From: Carposina sasakii
Lineage: Eukaryota > Arthropoda > Insecta > Lepidoptera > Carposinidae
Length of the DNA: 64,000 nt
Reading direction: 5' to 3'
NCBI GenBank assembly: GCA_014607495.2
Contig: CP053154.1
Span: 3,906,001-3,970,000, forward strand
Shown: piece after piece, positions 48,301-54,603 of the stretch
How positions within the stretch are numbered: the first letter of the stretch is position 1
How the letters are laid out: every line of letters starts with the position of its first letter
Position numbers and translations under genes: made by a program
Notes under the pieces: model-generated
Told to the model about the DNA's origin: nothing
Databases searched by the model: none
The model's input: only the letters and a program-made list of their open reading frames with translations

Positions 48301-50707
48301 TCGACATTTTGTTTATTCTGTAGTCCACGCGGAGCGAGTCGCGGGCGTCCACTGGTCTCAATTAAATTGGGAAAAAGATAAGTACGAGTAATTATTAGTG
48401 ATAGGCCGACTATGGTATTTGCTAATGACTAACCGACTAGCCGACTTATCGGTTTAATCGGCAATGCCGATCATTTCTTGTCGGAAGTATTCGGGCTTTT
48501 TCGTCATCATTTGGCTTAGCCAACAAGCGGCCGTCCGGCCGCTGAGCATGTTGTGATGTGTTTGTTTACATTTTTAATTTGTTCGTTTTATGTTTGCTGC
48601 GCTGCCGGTATTATTAAATCTAATCGAATTTAATAAAAAAGTGCTGTTTGTAGTATCACGAAATTTCGAAAAAGAAATTGTGTGTGCGGACATTCTTTGA
48701 TGATGTTGAAGATGAACCGTCAAAAGTGCTAGGGACTCATTTCACGCAGCGGTCAAGGCAGAAAAGCAAATACGACAAGTATTACGAATCACATTAAATA
48801 TAAGCACAATAAGTTGATGCCTCAATAGGCTATTTCACTGATTTTTAAAATCTATTTTATATTTTTCCGTTGAGGTATAAAAACCCAGTAAAAGTTGTAT
48901 TTTAAAATTTTGGTGCATACAAAAAAAAAAATATAAATAAAAATCACGCCTCTTTCCCGAAGGGGTAGGGAAGGGAAAGATCATTCTGGTACTATTATAT
49001 TTACTAAATAATATCAAACTAAAAGTTTAATATTTAAATAGCGAGTCATCCACATACATTTAAATGTAAACACAAAAACGAGGTTTACAAGCTGGTGACG
49101 TCATAATAAGCCCGACCTACCGACCGGCGCGCACAGTGTTCCGAAGACCCCGAAAAATGGACATATCTAGCTGTTCCAGTACATATATCGACGTAGTTCG
49201 ACGAGAGAAACAATTCGCCTATCAATTATTGATAGTTGCCGAGATTTTTTTTTATTAAAGTAGCTAGTTTTTGGTGGGTCGAAAAATTAAAAAAATTGTA
49301 TTGTACTTCTATTAATGGAGTTTTAGACAAAATTTATTTATTTATACTATAATATTTCATCGTATTGCGCATATATCGGTCTAAATTACAATCATCACTA
49401 GGTATGAAGGTGATTTAAATAAATTTTTAAAAATTGCACAACGTGCACAATTTCAGAACGTAATTTTTTATACTAATAATTACTCACTATTATGTCTATC
49501 TACAGAAAAAAAATCAGCACCGTACTTACCTCGTGGATAATAATATGAACTTTGCTATTCTTTCTTATTAGGCACCTTAGGTGCTGACATATGAAATCGC
49601 AAATATCTCCAGTTATTCACGAGATACCGTGCTGATTTTTTTTCTGTAGATAGTCATAATCATCATTATCATCATCAGCCTATTGCAGTCCAATGCTGGA
49701 CGTAGGCCTCCCCCAGAGCACGCCACAAGACTGCCATGGGGCCATTTAAAAAATATTACCTAAAATTTGATTTTTTTTTTTAAATTCTTTAAACCACCTG
49801 CATATTAGATGATTGTAATTTAGACTGAAATATGCGCAATACGATGAAATATTATGGGATAAATAAATTTTTTGCCAAACCCTATTAATAAAAGTACAAT
49901 ATAATTTTTTTTTATTTTTCGACCCACCAAAAACTGGCTACTTTAATTTTTTTTATCGGAAACTATCAATAATTGATAGGTAGTTTGTTCTAGCGAATTG
50001 TTTCTCTCGTCAAACTACGTCGATATACGGGAGTAGCTAGAGATTTCCATGTGTCGGGGTCTTCGGAACACTGCGGCGTTTTGTTTCACGTGACAAAAGT
50101 TAAAAAATATGCATTTTTATTTCCGGATTTTCAAGTAAATATTTTTCCAATTGTCAAATAGCCTACTGGCAGGTTATACTCATCAAAAGTAGTAAGTGAA
50201 GACTGTAACTTTAGATAATTACTCTAGGTAATGTTTCGAAATTATAAAACAAGTACAGATTATTTGTTTTATTTCATTTGTTATGCGCCGATTATAATCG
50301 GCTTATTTTGCCGAATAGTCGCCGACTGCAAATGATGCCGAATAGTCGGCTTTCCCGACTAGTCGGCGACTAGTCGGCCCATCTCTAGTAATTATTGGTC
50401 TACCAACTGTGTTTTATTATAAAATGTCGTGTGATATAATAAAGTATTATTCAGTACTACCTAACTATAGTTTAATCTAAGAATCTAGTTAACTAATCCA
50501 AGCGATTCTCGTCGATATAAAAACATTGTACCACCACAAGTTTTCTAATAATATTTAAGTAAGTAAGTACCTACCTATGTCTCTGATGGATTAATTTAAA
50601 CCTGAAATTTTATAAAAATCCTTACCCACAAGAGGGTTGTCGTAAACATTTTCGCAGAACGTGGCATTGCAGATCGAGGATATGATGAGAGCTACTCCGG
50701 TGTCCAT
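24360..50707 (-). CDS. IR76b: Ionotropic (glutamate-receptor-like) chemosensory receptor, IR76b-like, nine exons
   Basis: Ligand-gated cation channel of the insect IR family, placed in the membrane of sensory neurons. Exons in transcript order: 50707-50626, 47859-47774, 32793-32605, 30798-30635, 30199-30030, 26746-26553, 26101-25809, 25312-25129 and 24632-24360. All junctions are GT-AG and in phase, giving 544 aa. The S1 half of the ligand-binding domain starts VNGKRLKIASYS (about residue 45) and includes GKGVAFMLVNILSKKFNFTY. M1 is about 172-194, the pore loop SPSFWFVYGAFIKQGTTL about 207-224, and M2 with FYTANLTAFLTL about 232-262. The S2 half has RWVAQEGGAVQF and SKIRAFAYPIGSKL. M3 is about 432-456, followed by a basic cytoplasmic tail. 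The short N-terminus without a large amino-terminal domain fits IR76b. IR93a is the main alternative and would need upstream exons I do not see. The ATG at 50707 is chosen because a weak signal-peptide-like segment follows. Intron 2 is 14,980 bp, almost all of it one transposon. Confidence 0.85.
25409..25593. mobile_element. 185-bp hAT MITE with perfect 8-bp target duplication
   Basis: Starts CAGGGGTTCCCAAAC and ends GGGAACCACTG. Flanked by ATCTACAT at 25401-25408 and 25594-25601, an exact 8-bp duplication. The interior repeats TGGACCCCC-type blocks. It sits in the intron between receptor exons at 25312 and 25809. Confidence 0.9.
26248..26330. mobile_element. Partial ACAGGGTGTAACA-family MITE
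   Basis: Begins ACACAGGGTGTAACAAACG and carries ATATGTTAAGCGAAAC. The right terminus is not recognisable. Confidence 0.55.
26410..26525 (-). repeat. Diverged fragment of the direct repeat flanking the cargo gene
   Basis: Reading the minus strand, this resembles part of 42100-42238 and 44220-44322. GGTAACGAATCCAA, AATAGGTATT and TTAGCGTCAG correspond to TTGGATTCGTTA, AATACCTATT and CTGACGCTAA. So that repeat also exists outside the giant element. Confidence 0.5.
28948..29063. mobile_element. 116-bp MITE, GGGGTAAGCACGAACCT, copy 2
   Basis: Same termini and interior as 1585-1696 (GCGGCGTAACGCTAGC, AAAATCTATGTGATTTG). Differences are a few substitutions and a short indel. Confidence 0.75.
29068..29233. 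mobile_element. 166-bp MITE, ATTACCTAA..TTAGGTAAT
   Basis: The arm with AGCAAAGCGATAGCGAAAAT is mirrored by ATTTTCGCTATCGCTTTGCT, closed by ATTACCTAA/TTAGGTAAT. It begins five bases after the preceding MITE ends. Confidence 0.7.
31060..32525. repeat. Degenerate element with TTTGCCATAAT/ATTATGGCAAA clusters at both ends
   Basis: The left part (31060-31260) is dense in (C/T)TTGCC(A/C)(G/T)AATTT and TTTGCCATAAT. The right part (32290-32525) carries the complementary ATTATGGCAAATGAA words. The clusters therefore face each other like subterminal repeats of a DNA transposon. An intact hAT MITE (31479) lies inside. A CTCGCTTCGCTCG(T/C)TCGGCTTGT block occurs at both 31431 and 32169. The receptor exons on either side are intact. 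Confidence 0.45.
31479..31980. mobile_element. 502-bp hAT-type element, CAGGGGTCTCCAA termini
   Basis: Starts CAGGGGTCTCCAAACTACG and ends TTGGAGACCCCTG. Flanks CTCTAACT (31471-31478) and CTCTAACC (31981-31988) match at 7 of 8 positions. Contains ATCCGGCCCGC repeats but no transposase frame. Confidence 0.85.
32850..33193. repeat. Probable MITE with AATCCTGA/TCCTGAGAT repeats
   Basis: TTAGGGTTACCAGAT at the left and the complement TTAGGACTACCTAGT at the right match at 11 of 15 positions. Both sides carry TCCTGAGAT(T/A) words. It lies between receptor exon 3 (ending at 32793) and the giant element. Confidence 0.4.
33261..33268. repeat. Target-site duplication TGAAACCA, left copy
   Basis: Exact octamer adjoining the giant element's left end; the partner is at 47621-47628. 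Confidence 0.85.
33278..33319. repeat. Hairpin inside the left terminus
   Basis: Nine bases from the element's end, TTATTGGGCACACC is followed after a short AT-rich loop by its complement GGTGTGCCCAATAA. The right terminus (about 47570-47611) has the same hairpin with one extra base in the loop. Confidence 0.8.
33590..34330. repeat. 110-bp tandem array in the left inverted repeat
   Basis: The word TATTCTGATCAGATTGACTC recurs at 33701, 33811, 33921, 34031 and 34142, a 110-111 bp period. Two shorter variant units follow up to 34325. Each unit contains GACTCGTGTC(A/G)TTCCACAG and CAGATAGGATCGAAGACACC. Open frames here are repeat by-products. The same units, inverted, build 46400-47330. Confidence 0.9.
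34331..37313. repeat. 414-bp satellite array, seven units plus a partial one
   Basis: GCATCGGTTCGGCTCGAACG starts units at 34331, 34745, 35159, 35573, 35987, 36400 and 36759; a variant starts at 37173. Spacings are 414, 414, 414, 414, 413, 359 and 414; the 359-bp unit carries an internal deletion. Each unit opens with a near-palindrome centred on TTCGGCTCGAA and carries GTCGACGGTGAAACGAGCC and GGCGGCAGCAAACAGTGAAC. Units differ by only a few bases, so the array is young or homogenised. It adjoins the 110-bp array directly. Confidence 0.95.
37478..38078. repeat. Element with GTATCGATAC motifs at both ends
   Basis: Both ends carry repeated (A)GTATCGATAC and TACTCGATAC words (37500-37565 and 38000-38075) around a neutral middle. 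This resembles a non-autonomous hAT-like element with subterminal binding motifs. Exact termini were not defined. Confidence 0.5.
38090..38497. mobile_element. 408-bp MITE, ACCTGAACGGATGACGGACC termini
   Basis: ACCTGAACGGATGACGGACCG at the left is mirrored by CGGTCCGTTGTCCGGTCAGGT at the right, with two mismatches. The interior is AT-rich and non-coding. Confidence 0.7.
38950..39567. mobile_element. 618-bp hAT remnant nested in the giant element
   Basis: Starts CAGTGATGTATAAGATAC and ends TAAATCACATCTCTG. Flanks TCAAGTTC and CCAAGTTC match at 7 of 8 positions. Many AAGATAC/GTATCT words lie near both ends. It retains a transposase tail on the minus strand (39248-39379). Confidence 0.8.
39248..39379 (-). 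pseudogene. hAT transposase C-terminal fragment
   Basis: The minus strand encodes EDTAPVERLFSFGSMIMRHH and then NDNMFEELVLLKSQ before a stop. The P-(V/A)-E-R-L-F-S motif and ND.M.E.L..LK tail belong to the hAT dimerisation domain. Only about 43 residues survive, with no upstream RNase-H-like part, so it is inactive. Confidence 0.85.
40561..41514. repeat. 477-bp tandem direct duplication
   Basis: 40561-41037 and 41038-41514 are near identical; I noticed only single-base differences, such as ATTATTAAAAAATAC against GTTATTAAAAAATAC. The junction word TTCTTATTTC is shared by both ends. Short open frames (61-89 codons) in each copy read the same peptide; they have no recognised domain and are repeat by-products. 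Each copy carries a fragment of the 11458-type dispersed repeat. Confidence 0.9.
41690..42238 (+). repeat. Direct repeat A downstream of the cargo gene
   Basis: Matches 43740-44322 at roughly 90 percent: CAACTTGAATATCTAAATAGC, ATAACTATTGTTTAGA, GGATGTTAGATGAATTGCTA, AGGGTTGTAAGTGGCTTCGA and TTTCCTTGGATTCGTTA occur in the same order. Its tRNA-like head is rearranged relative to copy B. Confidence 0.85.
42294..42299 (-). promoter_or_regulatory. Polyadenylation signal AATAAA of the cargo gene
   Basis: The canonical hexamer on the minus strand, 56 bases beyond the TAG stop. Confidence 0.55.
42355..43308 (-). CDS. Unrecognised two-exon gene carried inside the giant element (157 aa)
   Basis: Exon 1 is 43308-43211 (ATG preceded by AAAA). 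Exon 2 is 42730-42355 (stop TAG). The intron has donor AG|GTAAAT and acceptor TTCTTATAG, and the frame is preserved. The protein starts MSDSEREHEVV and has a Lys/Ser-rich basic N-terminus (PKKKTSSKRK; SSSDSKKKT), likely disordered and possibly nuclear-targeting. A compact C-terminal part of about 105 residues follows, with NDDIFGLEAG, GTHYVEIKVYDTADAA, DRWKKALIALKVQL and FMHVTHELFN. I recognise no family. A polyadenylation signal lies 56 bases after the stop. Direct repeats of about 600 bp flank it. It could be a captured host gene or an element-specific accessory protein. The intron contains SINE fragments with tRNA-like B boxes. It lies in the same orientation as the surrounding receptor gene. 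Confidence 0.65.
43640..44322 (+). repeat. Direct repeat B upstream of the cargo gene, with tRNA-like head
   Basis: The head GCCTCTGTGGTCTAGTAGTAAGAG resembles an A box, and GGGTTCAATTCCC matches a B box, so it is SINE-like. The body is colinear with 41690-42238, with insertions near 43865-43918 and 44046-44085. The two copies face the same way on either side of the gene. Confidence 0.8.
45049..45110. repeat. Short hairpin, 25-bp stem
   Basis: ATTCTGCAAGCTGTTTTAGT.. pairs with ..ACTAAAACAGCTTGTAGAAT with one mismatch (wobble-compatible) around a 12-base loop. This could be a pre-miRNA-like fold or a minimal foldback; nothing else supports either. Confidence 0.6.
45422..45690. mobile_element. 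~270-bp MITE, inverted copy of 20294-20566
   Basis: GGGGCCAATTCTCGAAAAG starts it, with GCACAAGACAGATATTTG and CACCGCATTTCGTTAACG in the opposite order to the copy at 20294. Confidence 0.6.
46256..47620. mobile_element. Foldback end unit: right inverted repeat plus a truncated opposite arm
   Basis: 47620 down to about 46400 is the right inverted repeat, with the 110-bp units and shorter 82-95 bp variants. At 46256-46370 the subterminal sequence appears again in the opposite orientation: AGTAATAGTTATTTTATGTTAAA, a TTCAGAAC block and TTGTAGAAAGA. It lacks the outer ~140 bases with the terminal hairpin. So the right side alone looks like a complete but end-truncated foldback element. Confidence 0.75.
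47621..47628. repeat. Target-site duplication TGAAACCA, right copy
   Basis: Exact match to 33261-33268. Confidence 0.85.
48165..48352 (+). repeat. Dispersed repeat, same family as 13365-13565
   Basis: Contains CGTTTGTGCAAACTAATCTCAGAAACGGCTGAACC-type text in short matching blocks, ending GAGTCGCGGGCGTCCACTGG. Nearly identical to the copy in the ZnT1 intron. Confidence 0.65.
49134..50073. mobile_element. 940-bp nested element with ~200-bp inverted repeats
   Basis: CAGTGTTCCGAAGACCCCGA at the left is mirrored at the right. The arms continue through GACGAGAGAAACAATTCGC, CTATCAATTATTGATAG and TTTTTGGTGGGTCGAAAAAT. Target duplication unclear: CGGCG adjoins both sides, but further bases differ. 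Confidence 0.75.
49488..49743. repeat. Third-level nesting: small MITE plus dispersed repeat fragment
   Basis: TATCTACAGAAAAAAAATCA and its complement close a ~170-bp inverted-repeat element (49488-49661). Directly after it is the CATCATCAGCCTATTGCAG fragment, related to 11458. Confidence 0.65.
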
Positions 50708-50926
50708 GACATGACGACGGTCACATGCGACTCTGGCCAGTGATGGAGAGCCAATGACGGGGTGTATGTGGTGGCGTCAAAGGGTCAGCCCCGCCCACCC
50801 CATTATGCACGATGATGAGTTATTGTGGATAGGGTACTAAAATATGAAAAACGTATCGGTTATTAGGTGACATGATTTCATGTAAGTACGTACTTAGGTA
50901 AATTGGTACCTAATCTTATGCATTAT

Positions 50927-50990
50927 GTAGGTAGGTGAGTGTAACTACGCAATAGTTCAAACTATTGCGTAGTTACACTCACCTACCTAC
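50927..50990. repeat. Perfect palindrome, 31-bp arms with a 2-base centre
   Basis: GTAGGTAGGTGAGTGTAACT.. (50927-50957) is followed after CA by its exact complement (50960-50990). It ends about 220 bases upstream of the receptor start codon. Confidence 0.9.
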
Positions 50991-51582
50991 CATGTTTATT
51001 GCTATACTAAAGATGTTTTTAAGGCTGACTGCCTGCTTGACGCTAACCGTCCTTGGGTTACACACCCTGTCCAAAGAATATACCTAGGTATATACTTCAA
51101 TTAAATTTTGACCTATAGGTACTCTCAATTCTCGCCCTCTCTCGCCCTGTCTGATTCTGAGTAAAGGAGCAAAGAAACATAGACTATGCTCTGACGCAGC
51201 TCACGTCAAACAATGGTAGTAGGTAATAAATGGTTTCGGCCAGAAAATGGCCCTCGTGTATTTGTTATGTTAAGAAGTGTCAAATAAGTAAGAATAACTC
51301 AGGAACTAATGGAATAACTTAACACAGATGCCCGCGACTTCGTTCATAGTGGACTGTAAAAACAACAAAATGTCGATATTTTCCAGATTTTTTAACGAAA
51401 TAAAAAGGAGCCCATGTAATTTCTCATGCTCTAGACTATCTGTGTACCAAATTTAATTTAAATCAGTTCAGTATTTTTGGCGTGAAGTGGAAACAAACAA
51501 TTTTTACGTCCGTCTTTATATTAGTTATGATTAGTACAAGACATATTTTTCATTGAGGGGTCGCCCACCACAGGGCGACACC

Positions 51583-51869
51583 CAGTGACGGATTTACCAG
51601 CAGGCTGAGTAGGCTCGAGCCTAGGGCGGCAGATTTTGGGGGCGGCAAATTTGGGGAACGATTTTTTTTTTTTTTTTTTTACCTCATAGAAATCAAAAAT
51701 ATTTTTCTATGACGGTTTTCTGATGTCTTACAGATAGAAGTCTGCAACAAATTTTGTCGATGACTTTTCTCTCTATAATGTAATAATAATGTATGATATG
51801 ACAATTGTTGAGGCAAGGGCGGCAAAAACTATTCAGCCTATACCTTGAAAATTTGTAAATCCGCCACTG
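51583..51869. mobile_element. 287-bp hAT MITE with perfect 8-bp target duplication
   Basis: Starts CAGTGACGGATTTACCAG and ends TGTAAATCCGCCACTG. Flanked by GCGACACC at 51575-51582 and 51870-51877. Contains GGGCGGCA repeats and a poly-T run. Confidence 0.9.
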
Positions 51870-52632
51870 GCGACACCCTCCGATGACCCTCGGATCTGTC
51901 GACTCATGGTCACGAACATACAAGGGCGGATCCAGCTTTGGCGCCAGGAGAGGGTCACATAGTCGTGGTCAAGTCAAAAACTTATAATTTAATTTTGATA
52001 ACAATAGATACAAGTAAAAAGTAGGTATTTTATTAATGTACGTAAGTACTGTACTCAAAAATATTTATTCTATATTGTACACTTGAAAAACTTAACTGCA
52101 GAAAAAACAGCATATGTGTTAATCCAGGGTGTCAGCTTACTCCATACAAAATTTTATTAAAATCGCTCCATCCGTTTGTAGACGTGAAGAAGTAAGAAAC
52201 ATACACACTCAAAAATTTACGCCTTTAAAATAGTGTAATAGTTTAGTGTAATAAGTAGTCGCCGGCACTGAATGTGTAAAAAATGTACAAAGAAAATATT
52301 ATAGCGCGAGCGTAGCGAGCGCAATATTTTTAGGGTTTTTTTGCACACTGTTGCCATTTATTTCTCGAAAATGCAGGCTCTATCGAGAATTTGTGACGAT
52401 CGCTAATGCATCATGGTAATGCTGATGCAGGTATAGCGAACGATAATTATTAGCCATTTTCTACTATTAAAGGTTCGATTATTTCTTTGTAAAAAATAAC
52501 ATTTTTACTATTATATTTTATTATTCTCACACAAGAATTTTGTGTTAGGCCAGAGGGCCCGTATTATTGTGAGGTAGGTACGGCTGACGCGGCGCAGCTA
52601 CGTCCCTAATACATAGAGCAGGATGAGCGGAG

Positions 52633-53408
52633 TGTGGGGGTGGTGAAAAGGGCAGCGCTTCCGGCCCCACTGGGCCACTAGTCGTTGTTTGGCCCATGTA
52701 TATATTCCAATCATTGTAAGAAACTTCGATATCGCGTTCTAGGATTTTGCATTAGATTGTGGTTCTCTCCTGCATTCGATAGATGGCTCCGCTACATTAC
52801 TCCCCTTCCAGACCGGAGGTCGATATGTCTTCGGCAGCACCCAGCGTGTATTCTCATAAGTATGCATTCGGGTCAGTGAGTCGACCGGAAAGTGTTGCGA
52901 CGAGCGTGCAGGAGAGATGCGTTCTGGTCGGTGAGTCGACTGGGAACGTGTTGCGGCGATGCGTTCTGGTCTTTGAGGCGACTGGGAACGTGATGCGGCT
53001 AATGTGTTCTGGTCTGCGCTTGGAATGGGATCATGTTGTTCCGTGATGCCGATGCGTGCGTGCGTTGCTAACAGGTCCAGGAAGCTGTCATGGCGGCTTC
53101 TTATGAATCTGCTGGCTACTGGCGTGCTGCTGCTGCTGTCGTGGAAGAAGAGGAAAGGTGATGCTGTTGTGTGATACCTTTGCTGCGGAGTGCTGCGATG
53201 ATGGTGAAGTTCCTGAAGACTGGAGGTTGCGTATGTCCAGTTCACAGGTGTCACCAATGTGGGGTTGGTGAAAAGGGAAGCGCTTCCGGCTCCACCGGGC
53301 TACTAGTCGTTGTTTGGCCCATGTATATATTCCAAACATTGTAAGAAACTTCGATATCGCGTTCTAGGATTTTGCATTCGATTATGGTTCTCTCCTGCAT
53401 CCGCTATA
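52633..53408 (+). mobile_element. Miniature LTR retrotransposon (TRIM-like) with 5-bp target duplication
   Basis: Direct repeats 52633-52781 and 53258-53408 (about 150 bp) both start TGTGGGG(G/T)TGGTGAAAAG and share ACTAGTCGTTGTTTGGCCCA and TTCTAGGATTTTGCATT. CGGAG flanks the whole at 52628-52632 and 53409-53413. TGGCTCCGCTACATTA, starting three bases after the left repeat, is a candidate tRNA-primer site. The ~480-bp interior has repeated CGACTGGGAACGTG-type blocks and no gag or pol. Long open frames here (87-172 codons) are by-products of GC-rich repeats. Confidence 0.8.
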
Positions 53409-53821
53409 CGGAGTAGGGCGGCTTCATTTGATTCACCAATTTTTTTTTACTATAAAATGTCGTAATTGCCAAACATATCCATCTATCAAGTTAATCAGAT
53501 TTCCCCTGACATAAAAAGTGTCCGGGTTTTATGGATGGCAGCCTTCTGCGGGCGTCACATCTAAGTTTATCCTACTAGAGTGAGCGAACAACTTCGAGAA
53601 AAGCAAGAGACGAACTCACGTTCCATTTCATGGCGTATGCGTTTGTATCGTATTATACGAAATGATTAAGGATACAATACACTGTCTGATTATACATATT
53701 TTGTATTCATTATACGATCTGTCAGCCCTGTGCTAGAAGTTACGTAGCTGACACAAGTGTGGCGCGGTAAAATTGTGCTCGTTCCCAAACGTTTGCCATC
53801 ATACAAAGTTATTATACTACA

Positions 53822-54186
53822 TACAGGATGATTTTTGGTCGTCAACGTTCCCGAAAACTACGGAATCTCCTCATCATCACGATCATTTTTCTCCATGGAA
53901 GCATACCTGGGAAGTGTCTGGTTTCCAAAATATTAGGGTCCAAAGTTGAGTAAATAGACTGCGTTTTTCTGCATAAATGCACATAGACGCGCGTAGCAGG
54001 ATTTTTTCACGAAAAATAATTAATATCTGTCTATAAAAAAACTAACATAAACACTAGACACTATAAATTTCGCACGATCATGGAATTTAAAATAAAAAAA
54101 TCCCAGCATTTTTTTGGCATAAACTTACTTTATTTCATGTATAGAGTACCCTTCGTTAAAGGTGGCCACAAAAAAACATCCTGTAT
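53822..54186. mobile_element. ~370-bp repeat, copy 3
   Basis: ACAGGATGATTTTTGGTCG to AAAACATCCTGTA; almost the same as 8440-8811. Confidence 0.8.
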
Positions 54187-54603
54187 ATTAAATTAATTAA
54201 ATATTAAAGGTATGTAGTTACATAAAATATGTATGGTGACAAAATATATAAATAAAATCATTGTGTTCAATTAGTCGTCCACCTAAGTCCTGGAACCAGC
54301 TCAGGGGGGGGTCATGACCCCCATGACCCCCCCCCTGGATCCGCCGTTGCGAACATAAGACACTACTGTCGCAATGAGAATCCAAGCACCTAGCATGCAA
54401 CCAAAAAACTGCTAATCCGAACACCAATTAAAATTTTAAATATTTAAGACATATTTTGGCTGTATGGGTGTCACATTTCCTTTGTCTCACTTAACACTAG
54501 AATAGAAAAAACAAATTATAACCTAAAAACAAACATAACCTCAACATAATTTTTTTTTTTCAATTTTACTTCGGTGAATATAATATTCATCAATTAATTC
54601 AGA

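Larger units (their letters stand above)
48396..50387. mobile_element. 1,992-bp hAT-type element with perfect 8-bp target duplication
   Basis: Ends TAGTGATAGGCCGACTA and (complement) TAGAGATGGGCCGACTAG, flanked by GTAATTAT at 48388-48395 and 50388-50395. Both ends carry repeated GCCGACTAGTCGG-type words. No transposase frame remains; the interior is replaced by a nested long-inverted-repeat element (49134-50073). It lies in the first receptor intron. Confidence 0.85.
50708..54603. other. Spacer between divergent IR76b-like and EXOSC9 genes
   Basis: Should hold the promoters of both genes. No convincing core promoter motif was identified. It contains the palindrome at 50927, a hAT MITE, a miniature LTR element, a 370-bp repeat and short fragments of dispersed repeats at 51340-51530 and 52120-52220. 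I saw no upstream receptor exon. Confidence 0.5.

Noticed and set aside
52739..53257. 172-codon open frame on the minus strand
   Set aside because: It lies wholly inside the miniature LTR element, in repeated GC-rich blocks. Another long frame runs on the opposite strand and no domain is recognisable.
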